A model generated the notes under the pieces. The model saw only the letters and a list, made by a program, of their open reading frames with translations. It did no database searches and was not told the origin of the DNA. A stretch of DNA of 64,000 bases from an uncultured Collinsella sp. GTDB taxonomy: Bacteria; Actinomycetota; Coriobacteriia; Coriobacteriales; Coriobacteriaceae. The position numbers and the translations under genes are program-made. The stretch covers positions 1 to 64,000 of the forward strand of contig CAJLUE010000002.1 in NCBI GenBank assembly GCA_905209765.1, in the 5' to 3' direction. Of this stretch, positions 50,762 through 60,514 are shown in pieces. Within the stretch, counting starts at the first letter, position 1; every line of letters starts with the position of its first letter.

Positions 50762-50779
50762 CTATTCCCACTCGATGGT
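50762..50779 (-). other. guaA 3'-end attachment site (right end)
   Basis: CTATTCCCACTCGATGGT is the stop and last codons of guaA (TIEWE-stop). The guaA 3' end is a known integration site of many elements. Copies or partial copies occur at 11502, 20804 and 755, all in the same orientation. Confidence 0.65.
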
Positions 50780-52360
50780 CGCGGGCGGCTTGGACGTAAT
50801 GTCGTAGCACACGCGGTTGGCGCCGGGAACCTCGGCCACGATGCGGCCGGAGATGCGGGCCAGCACGTCGTAGGGCAGTTTGGCCCAGTCGGCGGTCATG
50901 GCATCGCTGGACTCGACGGCGCGCAGGATGATCGGGCGCTGGTAGGTGCGCTCGTCGCCCATAACGCCGACGGACTTGATGTCGGGCAGGACCGCGAAAT
51001 ACTGCCAGCAGCTGTGCTCGGAGTTACGCTCGCCGGTCTGCTCAAACAGACGCTGGTTGTAGGCGTCGAGCTCCTCGCGCACGATGGCGTCAGCGTTCTT
51101 GAGGATCTCGAGTTTCTCCTTGTCGACCGCGCCGATGATGCGGATGGCCAGACCCGGACCCGGGAAAGGCTGACGGAACACGATGTGACCCGGCAGGCCC
51201 AGTGCCAGACCAAGCGAGCGGACCTCGTCCTTAAAGAAGTGATCGAGCGGCTCGATGAGGTCGAAGTGCACGCCCTCGGGGAACGGGATCAGATTGTGAT
51301 GGCTCTTGATGGTGGCCGTCTTGCCGCCCGTCTTGCGAGCGCCGGACTCGATGATGTCGGGGTAGATGGTGCCCTGAGCCAGGTACTTGACCGGCTTGCC
51401 ATCGGTCTCGAGCTGCTGCGCCACGGCGAAGAACTCTTTCCAGAACTGCGTACCGATGATGCGGCGCTTCTCCTCGGGCTCGGTCACGCCGGCCAGAAGC
51501 TCGGCATAACGGTCCTCGGCGTGAACGTGGATAAAGTCGACGTCAAACTGCTTGGTGAAGACCTCCTCCACCTGCTCGGGCTCGCCCTTACGCAGCAGGC
51601 CGTGGTTGATGAACACGCACGTCATCTGCTTGCCCACGGCGCGAGCGCCCAGCGCGGCCACGACGGAGGAGTCGACGCCGCCGGACAGGGCCAGAATCAC
51701 GCGGTCGTTGCCGACCTTCTCGCGGAACTCGGCCGTCATGGTCTCGACCAGGTTGTCCATGCTCCAGTTGGGCTCCAGGCCGCAGATCTCAAACAGGAAG
51801 TTGCTCAGCAGCTGCTGACCATACTCGGAGTGCTTGACCTCGGGGTGAAACTGCGTGGTGAAGATCTTGCGCTCGGGGCACTCCATGGCGGCAACCGGGC
51901 ACACGTCGGTGCTGGCGGTAACGGTAAAGCCCTCGGGCACCTCGGAAACGGCGTCGCGGTGGCTCATCCACACGGTCTGCTCCATGGGCGTGGAGTTAAA
52001 GAGTTTGGCGCCGGCCGTGCGCGTAATGGTAGCGCGGCCGTACTCGCCCACCTCGGAGTGGCCGACCTTGCCGCCGAGCGTCACGGCCGTGATCTGATGG
52101 CCGTAGCAAAAGCCCAGGACGGGAAGGCCCAGGTCAAAGATGGCAGGGTCGATGGACGGAGCGTCCTCGGCATACACGGAGGCCGGGCCGCCAGAAAGGA
52201 TGAGCGCAGAGGCGTTCATCTCGCGAATCTCGTCGGCCGAGATGTCGCAGGGGACAATCTCGGAATACACGTTGAGGTCGCGGACGCGACGGGCAATGAG
52301 CTGACCGTACTGCGCACCAAAGTCGAGTACGAGGACCTTTGCGGAAGCCTTTTGATCCAT
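50762..52360 (-). CDS. guaA: GMP synthase (glutamine-hydrolysing)
   Basis: 532 residues from ATG 52360 (GAGGGGGAAACC upstream). An N-terminal glutamine amidotransferase domain comes first: DFGAQYGQLIARRVRDLN, LGFCYGHQ with the nucleophile Cys, and FHPEVKHS with the catalytic His-Glu. The ATP-pyrophosphatase domain follows with the PP-loop LSGGVDSSVVAAL, then the dimerisation domain ending KPPATIEWE. It converts XMP to GMP with glutamine and ATP in the cytosol. The intact end shows that integration of the mobile element preserves the gene. Confidence 0.97.
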   Translation of the reverse strand: MDQKASAKVLVLDFGAQYGQLIARRVRDLNVYSEIVPCDISADEIREMNASALILSGGPASVYAEDAPSIDPAIFDLGLPVLGFCYGHQITAVTLGGKVGHSEVGEYGRATITRTAGAKLFNSTPMEQTVWMSHRDAVSEVPEGFTVTASTDVCPVAAMECPERKIFTTQFHPEVKHSEYGQQLLSNFLFEICGLEPNWSMDNLVETMTAEFREKVGNDRVILALSGGVDSSVVAALGARAVGKQMTCVFINHGLLRKGEPEQVEEVFTKQFDVDFIHVHAEDRYAELLAGVTEPEEKRRIIGTQFWKEFFAVAQQLETDGKPVKYLAQGTIYPDIIESGARKTGGKTATIKSHHNLIPFPEGVHFDLIEPLDHFFKDEVRSLGLALGLPGHIVFRQPFPGPGLAIRIIGAVDKEKLEILKNADAIVREELDAYNQRLFEQTGERNSEHSCWQYFAVLPDIKSVGVMGDERTYQRPIILRAVESSDAMTADWAKLPYDVLARISGRIVAEVPGANRVCYDITSKPPATIEWE

Positions 52361-52628
52361 GGTTTCCCCCTCTTGTTGGCGGGGAGCCGGTGCCCACCCG
52401 CGTGAATGAACAAAAATAACTTTCATAGTGTACACGTTATATGGGGTTTCTCGCCCCTCGCAGCCATCAGCGCACGGCAAACGCACGACCTGGGCCCCTA
52501 TTTGACGGCAATTGAAGTGTTACCAAACGTTACAGATGATGTAATACGTTTGAACATTGGACGCCCTGTGCCACAATACTGCCGAACGACTCCGCCTCTG
52601 CGGCGGCAAATACGATAGGAATACCAGC

Positions 52629-53642
52629 ATGAAGCGCATCCTTCTCATCGCCACGGGCGGCACCATCGCATCGACCGAGGACGGCAACGGCCTCTCCCCC
52701 GCCCTGACCGGTGAGGAGCTCGCCCAGAGCGTCCCCGAGATCTCGTGCCTCTGCGAGCTCGACGTCGTGCAGCCCATGAACATCGACAGCACCAATATGC
52801 GCCCGAGCGACTGGATGCGTATCCGCGACGTCATCGTCGAGGGTTATGCCGACCACGACGGCTTCGTGATTCTGCACGGCACCGACACCATGAGCTACAC
52901 CGCGGCGGCGCTTTCCTATCTGATTCAGGACAGCCCCAAGCCCATCGTGCTCACCGGCTCGCAAAAGCCCATGGGCAATCCCTTTACCGACGCCAAGCTC
53001 AATCTGTACCAGAGCCTGCTCTATGCGCTCGACGAGCACTCGCACGACGTCTCGATCGTGTTTGGCGGCGTTGCCATTGCCGGCACGCGCGCCCGCAAGC
53101 AGCGCACCATGAGCTTTAACGCGTTCATTAGCGTCAACTATCCGCCCATTGCCTACATCCGCAATGACCGCATCGTGCGCAATGGGCTTCACGGCACGCA
53201 TCAGGGCGAAAACCCGGTGCGTTTCTACGACAGCATCGATCCGCGCGTATTTGTACTCAAGCTTACGCCCGGCGTAAACCCGGGCATCCTCGACGCCCTT
53301 GCCGATAGCTACGACGCCGTGATTCTGGAGACCTTTGGCATTGGAGGTATCCCCGAGTTTGGTGAGTCGGGCGAGTCGTTCCAGGAGGCGATTTTCCGCT
53401 GGGTTGATTCGGGTCGTACTGTCGTTATGACCACGCAGGTCCCCGAAGAGGGCCTCGATCTGGGCGTTTATGAGGTCGGCCGTGCCTATGCCGATCATCG
53501 GGGTATTTTGCGCGGCGACGACATGACCACCGAGACGCTCGTGGCCAAGACCATGTGGGCACTCGGCCAGTCACGCGATGCCGCCGAGATCCAGCGCCTG
53601 TTCTACAGCCAAGTCAACCACGACCGCATCCCAATGGTATAG
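52629..53642 (+). CDS. ansA: L-asparaginase, type I
   Basis: Start ATG 52629 (MKRILLIATGGTIAST); longer frames upstream overlap the promoter region. 337 residues. The two catalytic threonine motifs are present: TGGTIAST at residues 8-15 and HGTDTMSYTAAAL. The remaining AnsA landmarks are VLTGSQKPMGNP and TTQVPEEGLDLGVYEVG. No signal peptide, so a cytosolic type I enzyme hydrolysing asparagine to aspartate and ammonia. It diverges from guaA. Confidence 0.93.
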   Translation: MKRILLIATGGTIASTEDGNGLSPALTGEELAQSVPEISCLCELDVVQPMNIDSTNMRPSDWMRIRDVIVEGYADHDGFVILHGTDTMSYTAAALSYLIQDSPKPIVLTGSQKPMGNPFTDAKLNLYQSLLYALDEHSHDVSIVFGGVAIAGTRARKQRTMSFNAFISVNYPPIAYIRNDRIVRNGLHGTHQGENPVRFYDSIDPRVFVLKLTPGVNPGILDALADSYDAVILETFGIGGIPEFGESGESFQEAIFRWVDSGRTVVMTTQVPEEGLDLGVYEVGRAYADHRGILRGDDMTTETLVAKTMWALGQSRDAAEIQRLFYSQVNHDRIPMV

Positions 53643-53663
53643 CCATATATCGAACGGTATCCC

Positions 53664-53882
53664 CTATTCGATACCCTCGAGAAGCTCTGACACCGTCATG
53701 CCGAGCGCGGGTGCGATCTTAAATAGAACCTTGAGCGTGAAATTTGCCGTCCCATCTTCGATTCGGTCGAGGTAGGGTCGGCTGATTCCTGTCGCCACAC
53801 AAAAATCAACCTTGGAGATACCAAGGTCCCTGCGAGTCTCTTCGACCCGCCTGCCAAGAATCTGTTTCGCACGTTCGTCCAT
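53664..53882 (-). CDS. small XRE-family regulator
   Basis: 72 residues: ILGRRVEETRRDLGISKVDFCVATGISRPYLDRIEDGTANFTLKVLFKIAPALGMTVSELLEGI, a complete helix-turn-helix of Cro/C1 type. It diverges from the gene at 53959 across a 24-bp palindrome and is probably autoregulated. A chromosomal regulator rather than part of the mobile element by position. Confidence 0.85.
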   Translation of the reverse strand: MDERAKQILGRRVEETRRDLGISKVDFCVATGISRPYLDRIEDGTANFTLKVLFKIAPALGMTVSELLEGIE

Positions 53883-53911
53883 GCAGCCGAGTTTGAAATG
53901 GAGCCGAACAT

Positions 53912-53935
53912 AAACGTAAACTATAGTTTACGTTT
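53912..53935. promoter_or_regulatory. 24-bp perfect palindrome operator
   Basis: AAACGTAAACTA and its complement TAGTTTACGTTT meet head to head between the divergent XRE regulator and the gene at 53959; the likely binding site of the regulator. Confidence 0.8.
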
Positions 53936-53958
53936 TGCCGAATACACAGGAGTTTTCT

Positions 53959-54348
53959 ATGTCGGGTTCTTCGGTCCGCATGTACCGAGCCACGCTTCGC
54001 ACAAACAGCGCGCCGCCCAAGCTCGTCGTCGTTGAAGCAGAATGCCTTTCGCCCGATGAGCGCACAGCATTTGCATTGCTATCAAGTCGCGTCGCCGCCG
54101 TTCTGGTCCCTTGCCCGGCGCAAGGTGAACTTGCCATCCAATGCCAAGCGCACAGCTGCTCGCTCAATCAGGCTGCCGTAATCGCAACCAGCCAACACGG
54201 TCTGCCCCTTCTCCTGGAAGCTGGTATCGCACTTGCTCTTCGCGGTGCCGGATACGAAAACGAGACCGCCGCCGACATGGTCTTTAAACCACGATCGAGC
54301 GGCGGCCTCGCAGCAGCCATTGAATATATGTGCAGGCTCGTTGCCTAA
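53959..54348 (+). CDS. hypothetical protein controlled by the XRE regulator
   Basis: Start ATG 53959 with AGGAG upstream; 129 residues. MSGSSVRMYRATLRTNSAPPKLVVVEAECLSPDERTAFALLSSRVAAVLVPCPAQGELAIQCQ opens it, and a hydrophobic helix (LPLLLEAGIALALRGAGY) follows. Not a recognised family. The divergent XRE gene and the palindrome suggest a two-gene regulated unit, not necessarily a toxin-antitoxin pair. Confidence 0.6.
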   Translation: MSGSSVRMYRATLRTNSAPPKLVVVEAECLSPDERTAFALLSSRVAAVLVPCPAQGELAIQCQAHSCSLNQAAVIATSQHGLPLLLEAGIALALRGAGYENETAADMVFKPRSSGGLAAAIEYMCRLVA

Positions 54349-54357
54349 AAGGACAAG

Positions 54358-54741
54358 CTAGAAACCAAGGCCAAAGCCCATTCCGGTAATCGCCGAGTAC
54401 ATAAAGTAAACGTTGACCACGTTGAGGAACACACCCGTGATGCAGCCGTTACGCAGGTAGCGCTCGCACGCAAGACGTGCCATCACAGCGGAGTCCTCAT
54501 TGTTCTTTGCCTGGCGTCCCGCCGTAAAGTACGTCGCCACGCCGAGCAGCAGGTTGAGCACCGGCAGTGCCAGCAACTCGTAGCTCTTGCCCCAGCGCGT
54601 CACCTCGCCGGCGGCGTTAAACTTCGTTGCCACCTCGGGGCCAATGTTGGGGATAACACACGCTGCAACCACCAGCGGAATCACCGCAAGTACGAGCAGC
54701 GCAATACCCATGTAGCCAGCTTTTTTGCCATATTTAAACAT
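54358..54741 (-). CDS. DUF1648-like membrane protein
   Basis: 127 residues with about three membrane spans (MGIALLVLAVIPLVVAACV; LLALPVLNLLLGVATYF; GVFLNVVNVYFMYSAITGMG). The loop after helix 1 has the DUF1648 pattern IGPEVATKFNAAGEVTRWG. Proteins with this domain include SdpI-type immunity and small membrane proteins. Downstream of ychF on the same strand with an 11-base gap; function not assigned. Confidence 0.75.
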   Translation of the reverse strand: MFKYGKKAGYMGIALLVLAVIPLVVAACVIPNIGPEVATKFNAAGEVTRWGKSYELLALPVLNLLLGVATYFTAGRQAKNNEDSAVMARLACERYLRNGCITGVFLNVVNVYFMYSAITGMGFGLGF

Positions 54742-54752
54742 GCGCGTCGTCC

Positions 54753-55829
<1,077 letters not shown>

Positions 55830-55956
55830 GACAGCTCCTTTTGGTACAGGTACTTCAAACTTCATAAGTATAGCGCCGCCGCAGCATCCGGGCGAATCCG
55901 GACACCGCGGCGGCGCAAATGAAGCAGAGATGCGTGAGGGTTCGAGACAGCAGTCT

Positions 55957-57300
55957 TTACTTAAGCTCAGGCCAGAAATCCTTGTTGGCCTCGATAAGCT
56001 CGTCCAGGATCTGCTTGGCAACGCTTGCCGAAGGAATGGTCTTGGAGAGCGTGAGCGCCTGCCAGAGCTTCTGGTAGCTGCCCTCGACCCAAGCCTGGAC
56101 AACGAGCTTCTCGACGGAAACCTGCTGCTCCATCAGGCCCTTCTGGAACTGCGGGATCGGGCCCTGGCAGATCTTCTCAAAGCCGTTGGAGCCAACGATG
56201 CAAGGCACCTCGACCATGGCCGTCGGGTCGAAGTTGGGCACAGCACCATCGTTGGGGACGATCAGCAGGAAGCGCTCGAGCGTGTTCTCGGCCAGCGCGC
56301 AGGCAAGGTCGACGATGTAGTTGGCGTGTACGTCGGGCTCAAAGCCGCCGTCCTTGGCAGTGCCCTTGGCGATGATGTCGCGGCAAGCGCCAAAGACCTT
56401 CTTCTCGCGGCCGTCCATAACCTCATTGGCGCGAGTGTAGTTGGGGTCAGACGTCTCGACAACATAGTCCGGATACAGGTAGTACTTGAGGTAGGTGTTG
56501 GGAATCGTCTCGGGATCGACAGCATAGACATCCTTGGCCTTGCCGAAGGTGTGAATCCAGCTCTCCTCGACGTGCTGCTCCTTACCGGCCTCGTGCTCAA
56601 TGCCGTCCAAGTAGCCGTTCTTTGCCATGTGCTCCTTGATCTGCGGCATGAGGTCGTTACCCTCCTTGTCGTAGATCTTGCTCCACCAACCAAAGTGGTT
56701 GAGGCCGTAGTAGCTATACTGCAGCTCGCGACGATCCTTGATGCCGCACATACGGCTCATCTTGTCCATGAGGTCGATCGGCATGTCGCAGATGTTGATG
56801 ATGCGGCTGTTGGGGCGCAGCACGCGGCAGGCCTCGGCGACGATGGCCGCGGGGTTGGAGTAGTTGAGCATCCAAGCGTTGGGGCTGTACTTCTCCATGT
56901 AGTCGAGAATCTCGATGACACCACCGATGGAGCGCATGCCGTAGGCGATACCGCCGGCACCGCAGGTCTCTTGGCCAACGCAGCCGTACTTGAGAGGAAT
57001 CTTCTCGTCGAGCTCACGCATGGCGTACAGGCCGACGCGGATGTGAGCAAGGACGAAATCGGTCCCGGTGAATGCAGTCTCGGGGTCGGTGGTGTAGCTA
57101 AACTCAACCTCGGGGGCGTTCTCGTGGAAGTAGATCTCGCAGGCCTTTGCCACGATCTCCTGGCGCTCGGCGTTGTTGTCGTAGAAGGTCACCTTGTTGA
57201 CCGGGAAGCGGTCGCGCTCCTCAAGCAGCATCAGGGCAATGCCCGGAGTGAAGGTAGAGCCACCGCCGGCAATGGTCACGGCATAGTTTTTCTTGGACAT
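55957..57300 (-). CDS. family 4 glycosidase, 6-phospho-alpha-glucosidase
   Basis: 447 residues. NAD-binding loop GGGSTFTPG (12-20), CGAGG motif in QETCGAGGIAYGMRSIGG, LNYSNPAAI, metal-ligand cysteine in INICDMPIDLM and histidine in GLNHFGW. The CGAGG/DMP variants and length place it with MalH/GlvA-type 6-phospho-alpha-glucosidases rather than beta-glucosidases (CN-x). It would hydrolyse maltose-6-phosphate or related phosphorylated alpha-glucosides delivered by the PTS protein encoded upstream (57456-59066) on the same strand. No signal peptide. Confidence 0.88.
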   Translation of the reverse strand: MSKKNYAVTIAGGGSTFTPGIALMLLEERDRFPVNKVTFYDNNAERQEIVAKACEIYFHENAPEVEFSYTTDPETAFTGTDFVLAHIRVGLYAMRELDEKIPLKYGCVGQETCGAGGIAYGMRSIGGVIEILDYMEKYSPNAWMLNYSNPAAIVAEACRVLRPNSRIINICDMPIDLMDKMSRMCGIKDRRELQYSYYGLNHFGWWSKIYDKEGNDLMPQIKEHMAKNGYLDGIEHEAGKEQHVEESWIHTFGKAKDVYAVDPETIPNTYLKYYLYPDYVVETSDPNYTRANEVMDGREKKVFGACRDIIAKGTAKDGGFEPDVHANYIVDLACALAENTLERFLLIVPNDGAVPNFDPTAMVEVPCIVGSNGFEKICQGPIPQFQKGLMEQQVSVEKLVVQAWVEGSYQKLWQALTLSKTIPSASVAKQILDELIEANKDFWPELK

Positions 57301-57397
57301 GATGTCCTCCTCATTCTGGCCGCTTGCTCAATCCATCCCCGCACGCGGCCTGTACGGTTTGGAATTGTTACCTAGAAGTGGAGTTTTTTATCTCTAG

Positions 57398-57437
57398 AAT
57401 CGGCCTTGCGGTGCATACCGGCTCTGCAAGGCCGATT
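57398..57437 (-). other. 12-bp perfect hairpin between the PTS and GH4 genes
   Basis: AATCGGCCTTGC pairs with GCAAGGCCGATT around a 16-base loop. No U-run follows on the minus strand, so it is more likely an RNA processing or stabilising element than a terminator. Confidence 0.5.
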
Positions 57438-57455
57438 GTTTCGATGGACGATGGT

Positions 57456-59066
57456 TTACAGAAGACTCTCGAACTTCAGAAGACTCTCGAACTTCTCGCG
57501 AACCTGCGGGACGGTAAGGCCGACGATGACCTGGATTGACTGACCTTGGACCACCAAGCCATGCGTACCGATCGCCTTGAAGGAAGCCTCGGGTGCAACG
57601 ACGCTCTTGTCCTTGACGTTAACGCGCAGACGGGTAGCGCAGTTAGTTACATCGATGATGTTATCCGTGCCACCGAGCAGATCGAGGATGTTCTCGGCAA
57701 GCACCAAGCGCTCATCATCTTTACTCTGGGCGACCGATTTGCCAGCAGCAGCACCGCCCTGCTTTTGCTTGTAGTCGGCCTTGGACTTGAGCTCGACCTC
57801 AACATCGTCATCCTCGCGACCGGGGGTCTTAAAGTCGAACTTGACGATCAGGAAACGGAAGACCACGACCCAAAGGGCGGTAAAGCACAGACCGACAAGG
57901 ATGGAGATGGCGTACTGCAGACCGTGTGCGGCCCAAAGGGGCAGCCAGTCCCACGAGAGCATCGAGATGATGCCTCCGTCAAAGATGCCCACGACGCCAA
58001 GGAGGTTTTGAGCCATGCAGCCGAGCGCTCCGAGCACACAGTGGACGACGAACAGGCCGGGCGCAATGAACAGGAAGGTGAAGTCAAGCGGCTCGGTGAT
58101 ACCGCAAAGCATAGCGGTAAGGGTGACCGGGATCAGCAGAGCCTTGACGCGCTGCTTGCGCTCGGGTTTGGCGGTCATATAAAACGCAATGGCGACGCCA
58201 AGCGAGCCGAAGACCTTAGTCCAACCAGGGCAGGTATAGGCAGCCCAGGGTGCAGCATCCTTAAGAGCAATGCTCGGATCGGCAGCCAATTGGGGCAGGA
58301 TGTTGGCCCAAGCAGCAAAGATGCCGCCGTTGACCGCCGCGTTGTCGTAATAGAACGGCGTATAGATAAAGTGGTGCAGGCCTGTAGGAATCAGCACGCG
58401 CTCGAAGAAAGCAAAGACGCCCACGCCAAACGTACCGGCGGAAAGAATGAATCCCTGGAAGGCGGCGATAGCAGCCTGAACATGCGGCCACACCAGGCAG
58501 GCGATAAGAGCGACCGGAACCATAACGAAGAAACCGATCATATAGATGAACACGGAGCCCGAGAACACGCCCAACCACTCGGGAAGCTCGGTATCGAAGA
58601 ACTTGTTATGCAGCATCGTGGCGATACCAGAGATAATGAGTGCGCCCATGATGCCCATGTCAAGCGTTTTGATGCTTGCGATAGTGGCAAGACCGGTGCC
58701 GCTGCCCGCCTCGACAGAGTAGTCGACACCAAAGACAGGGCCCCACTGCCCCAAGATTGTGCTTACAAAGTAGTTGAAGGTAAGGTAGATGGCCAAAGCC
58801 TCCATGCAGCAGCGAGCGTTCTGCTTGTTCGCGAGCGAGATTGGCAACGCTACGCAAAACAGCAACGGCATCTGGTTAAAGAGCGTCCAACCACCCTGGA
58901 GCAGCACATTCCAGCAATCAAACCAAAGATGGCCCGCAGTGGCCATCTCGCCAAAGATCGCCTCGGTGGTAAACAACGTACCCAGGCCAACGACAATTCC
59001 GGAAAATGCGAAAAGAATTGCAGGCGTGTACATTGCACCGCCGAAACGTTGTATCTTTTGCATCAT
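57456..59066 (-). CDS. alpha-glucoside PTS transporter, EIICB
   Basis: Start ATG 59066 (AGAGGGGGA upstream; 59090 and 59117 are alternatives); 536 residues. EIIC has about ten membrane spans, with landmarks FGGAMYTPAILFAFSGIVVGLG, HNKFFDTELPEWLGVFSG and ERVLIPTGLHHFIYTPFYY. The latter two match the glucose/maltose subfamily. A linker rich in charged residues leads to EIIB (DNIIDVTNCATRLRVNVKD) with the phosphocysteine. Partner of the GH4 enzyme. An 18-bp tandem duplication at the end gives a doubled KFESLL C-terminus. EIIA must come from elsewhere. Confidence 0.9.
   Translation of the reverse strand: MMQKIQRFGGAMYTPAILFAFSGIVVGLGTLFTTEAIFGEMATAGHLWFDCWNVLLQGGWTLFNQMPLLFCVALPISLANKQNARCCMEALAIYLTFNYFVSTILGQWGPVFGVDYSVEAGSGTGLATIASIKTLDMGIMGALIISGIATMLHNKFFDTELPEWLGVFSGSVFIYMIGFFVMVPVALIACLVWPHVQAAIAAFQGFILSAGTFGVGVFAFFERVLIPTGLHHFIYTPFYYDNAAVNGGIFAAWANILPQLAADPSIALKDAAPWAAYTCPGWTKVFGSLGVAIAFYMTAKPERKQRVKALLIPVTLTAMLCGITEPLDFTFLFIAPGLFVVHCVLGALGCMAQNLLGVVGIFDGGIISMLSWDWLPLWAAHGLQYAISILVGLCFTALWVVVFRFLIVKFDFKTPGREDDDVEVELKSKADYKQKQGGAAAGKSVAQSKDDERLVLAENILDLLGGTDNIIDVTNCATRLRVNVKDKSVVAPEASFKAIGTHGLVVQGQSIQVIVGLTVPQVREKFESLLKFESLL
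57459..57494. repeat. 18-bp tandem duplication at the end of the EIICB gene
   Basis: CAGAAGACTCTCGAACTT is repeated twice in a row immediately before the stop codon; both copies are in frame and encode KFESLL twice. Likely recent slippage. Confidence 0.9.
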
Positions 59067-59214
59067 GACGGGGAATCCCCCTCTCTTCATTCGGAGCGAC
59101 TGCGGTTTTGGCTTCACTCGAGACCGCAGACGCGCCGTTTGCGTGTACCTCGTGCAATAGGACGGGTGGGCCCGCTTCCCTGACTTCTTGCGCTTCCATT
59201 TTTATCATATCACT

Positions 59215-59377
59215 TATCTAGACAAGTTAATACGGTTTCTATGTTCGGTCAGCGGTCGATTATTGGCCGTAAACGGTATAAGTCCAGTATTTTACCTGCT
59301 AAATCTGACATAGCTGATGGCTGCATTTTAAATTTCTTTTCTACTTGTCTAGATATGCTTGTCTGTATCTATAGACA
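59215..59377. promoter_or_regulatory. GntR-type operators between the PTS gene and the dehydrogenase
   Basis: TATCTAGACAAGT at 59215-59227 is exactly inverted as ACTTGTCTAGATA at 59343-59355. A further TGTCT/AGACA palindrome lies at 59360-59377. The first site lies near the leftward PTS gene and the others near the rightward dehydrogenase, as expected for a repressor of both divergent units. Likely bound by the GntR/UTRA protein at 60515. Confidence 0.75.
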
Positions 59378-59423
59378 TGCCTATACTTCATTACAACATT
59401 CACCGCCACGTTAAGGAGTCACC

Positions 59424-60449
59424 ATGAAAAGCGCGGTCTTCTATGGAAAGCACGACCTCAGAGTCGAGGAATCGGCAAAGCCGGCCGTGGGCAGGCGCGA
59501 CGTTCTGATCAACGTCAAAGCTTGCGGCGTCTGCGGCACCGACGTTCATATCTATGAAGGCGACAAGGGTGCAGCCGACGTTACCCCGCCCACGATCCTT
59601 GGTCATGAGTTTGCGGGCGTTGTCGAGGCCGTGGGCAGCGACGTCGCCGGCTTTAAACCGGGCGATCGCGTGTGCATCGACCCAAACCATCCCTGCGGCT
59701 GCTGCGAACCCTGCCGCGACGGAATCAACCACTACTGCGAGCATATGACCGGTTACGGCACCACCGTTAACGGCGGCTTTGCCGAGTACTGCTCCGTCGA
59801 TATGCAGCAAGTCTACAAGTTGGGCGATCACACCAGCTTTGAGCAGGGTGCTATGACCGAGCCCGTCGCCTGCTGCCTGCACGGCATCGACATGTGCAAC
59901 ATCAAGCCCGGCAGCACAGTTGTCGTTATCGGCGGTGGCATGATCGGTCTGCTCATGATGCAGCTTGCTAAAAACGCCGGCGCCACCAAGGTCGTCTTGC
60001 TCGAGCCTGTCGAAGGCAAGCGCGAGGTTGCGCTCAAACTCGGCGCCGACGTGGCAATTGATTCCATCCACGAGGACGTCCCGGCCCGCCTGAAGCAGGA
60101 GGGCGTCGGCAACGTCGACGTCGTTATCGAGTGTGTTGGCAAGCCCGTCACCATCGAGCAGGCCATCCAGATCGCCGGCCACAAGGCTACGGTCATGATG
60201 TTCGGCCTCACCAAGCCCGATGAGACAATCACCGTCAAGCCCTTCGAGGTCTTCCAGAAGGAGCTTGTGCTTACCTCGTCCTACATCAACCCTTATACGC
60301 AGCGTCGCGCGCTCGAGCTCATCGACTCTGGCAGGCTCGACGTATCCTCGATGGTCGCCAAGGTGGCTTCCCTCGACGAACTCGGCGCCATCCTGTCAGA
60401 CCCAGCTCTGCGCGCCATGGGTAAATATATAATCGACCCCAGCAAGTAA
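59424..60449 (+). CDS. zinc-dependent medium-chain alcohol/polyol dehydrogenase
   Basis: 341 residues. Catalytic zinc ligands: ACGVCGTDVHIYEG (Cys) and GHEFAGVVEAVGSDV (His-Glu). Structural zinc cysteines: NHPCGCCEPCRDGINHYCEH. Rossmann NAD site VVVIGGGMIGLLMMQLAKNAGA. Resembles sorbitol/threonine dehydrogenase-type MDR enzymes. It precedes the GntR regulator and is divergent from the PTS/GH4 operon, so it may act on a sugar or polyol product. The substrate is unknown. Confidence 0.88.
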   Translation: MKSAVFYGKHDLRVEESAKPAVGRRDVLINVKACGVCGTDVHIYEGDKGAADVTPPTILGHEFAGVVEAVGSDVAGFKPGDRVCIDPNHPCGCCEPCRDGINHYCEHMTGYGTTVNGGFAEYCSVDMQQVYKLGDHTSFEQGAMTEPVACCLHGIDMCNIKPGSTVVVIGGGMIGLLMMQLAKNAGATKVVLLEPVEGKREVALKLGADVAIDSIHEDVPARLKQEGVGNVDVVIECVGKPVTIEQAIQIAGHKATVMMFGLTKPDETITVKPFEVFQKELVLTSSYINPYTQRRALELIDSGRLDVSSMVAKVASLDELGAILSDPALRAMGKYIIDPSK

Positions 60450-60514
60450 ATCGATCGACACCTGCGCGAGCAGTCCTCATCCACCGCTCGCGCACTCAGC
60501 TCTAGGAGACCGTC

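Noticed and set aside
50651..52405. A 584-codon rightward frame opposite guaA
   Set aside because: It mirrors the guaA coding sequence; composition is rich in Gly/His/Leu/Asp typical of antisense frames in GC-rich genes.
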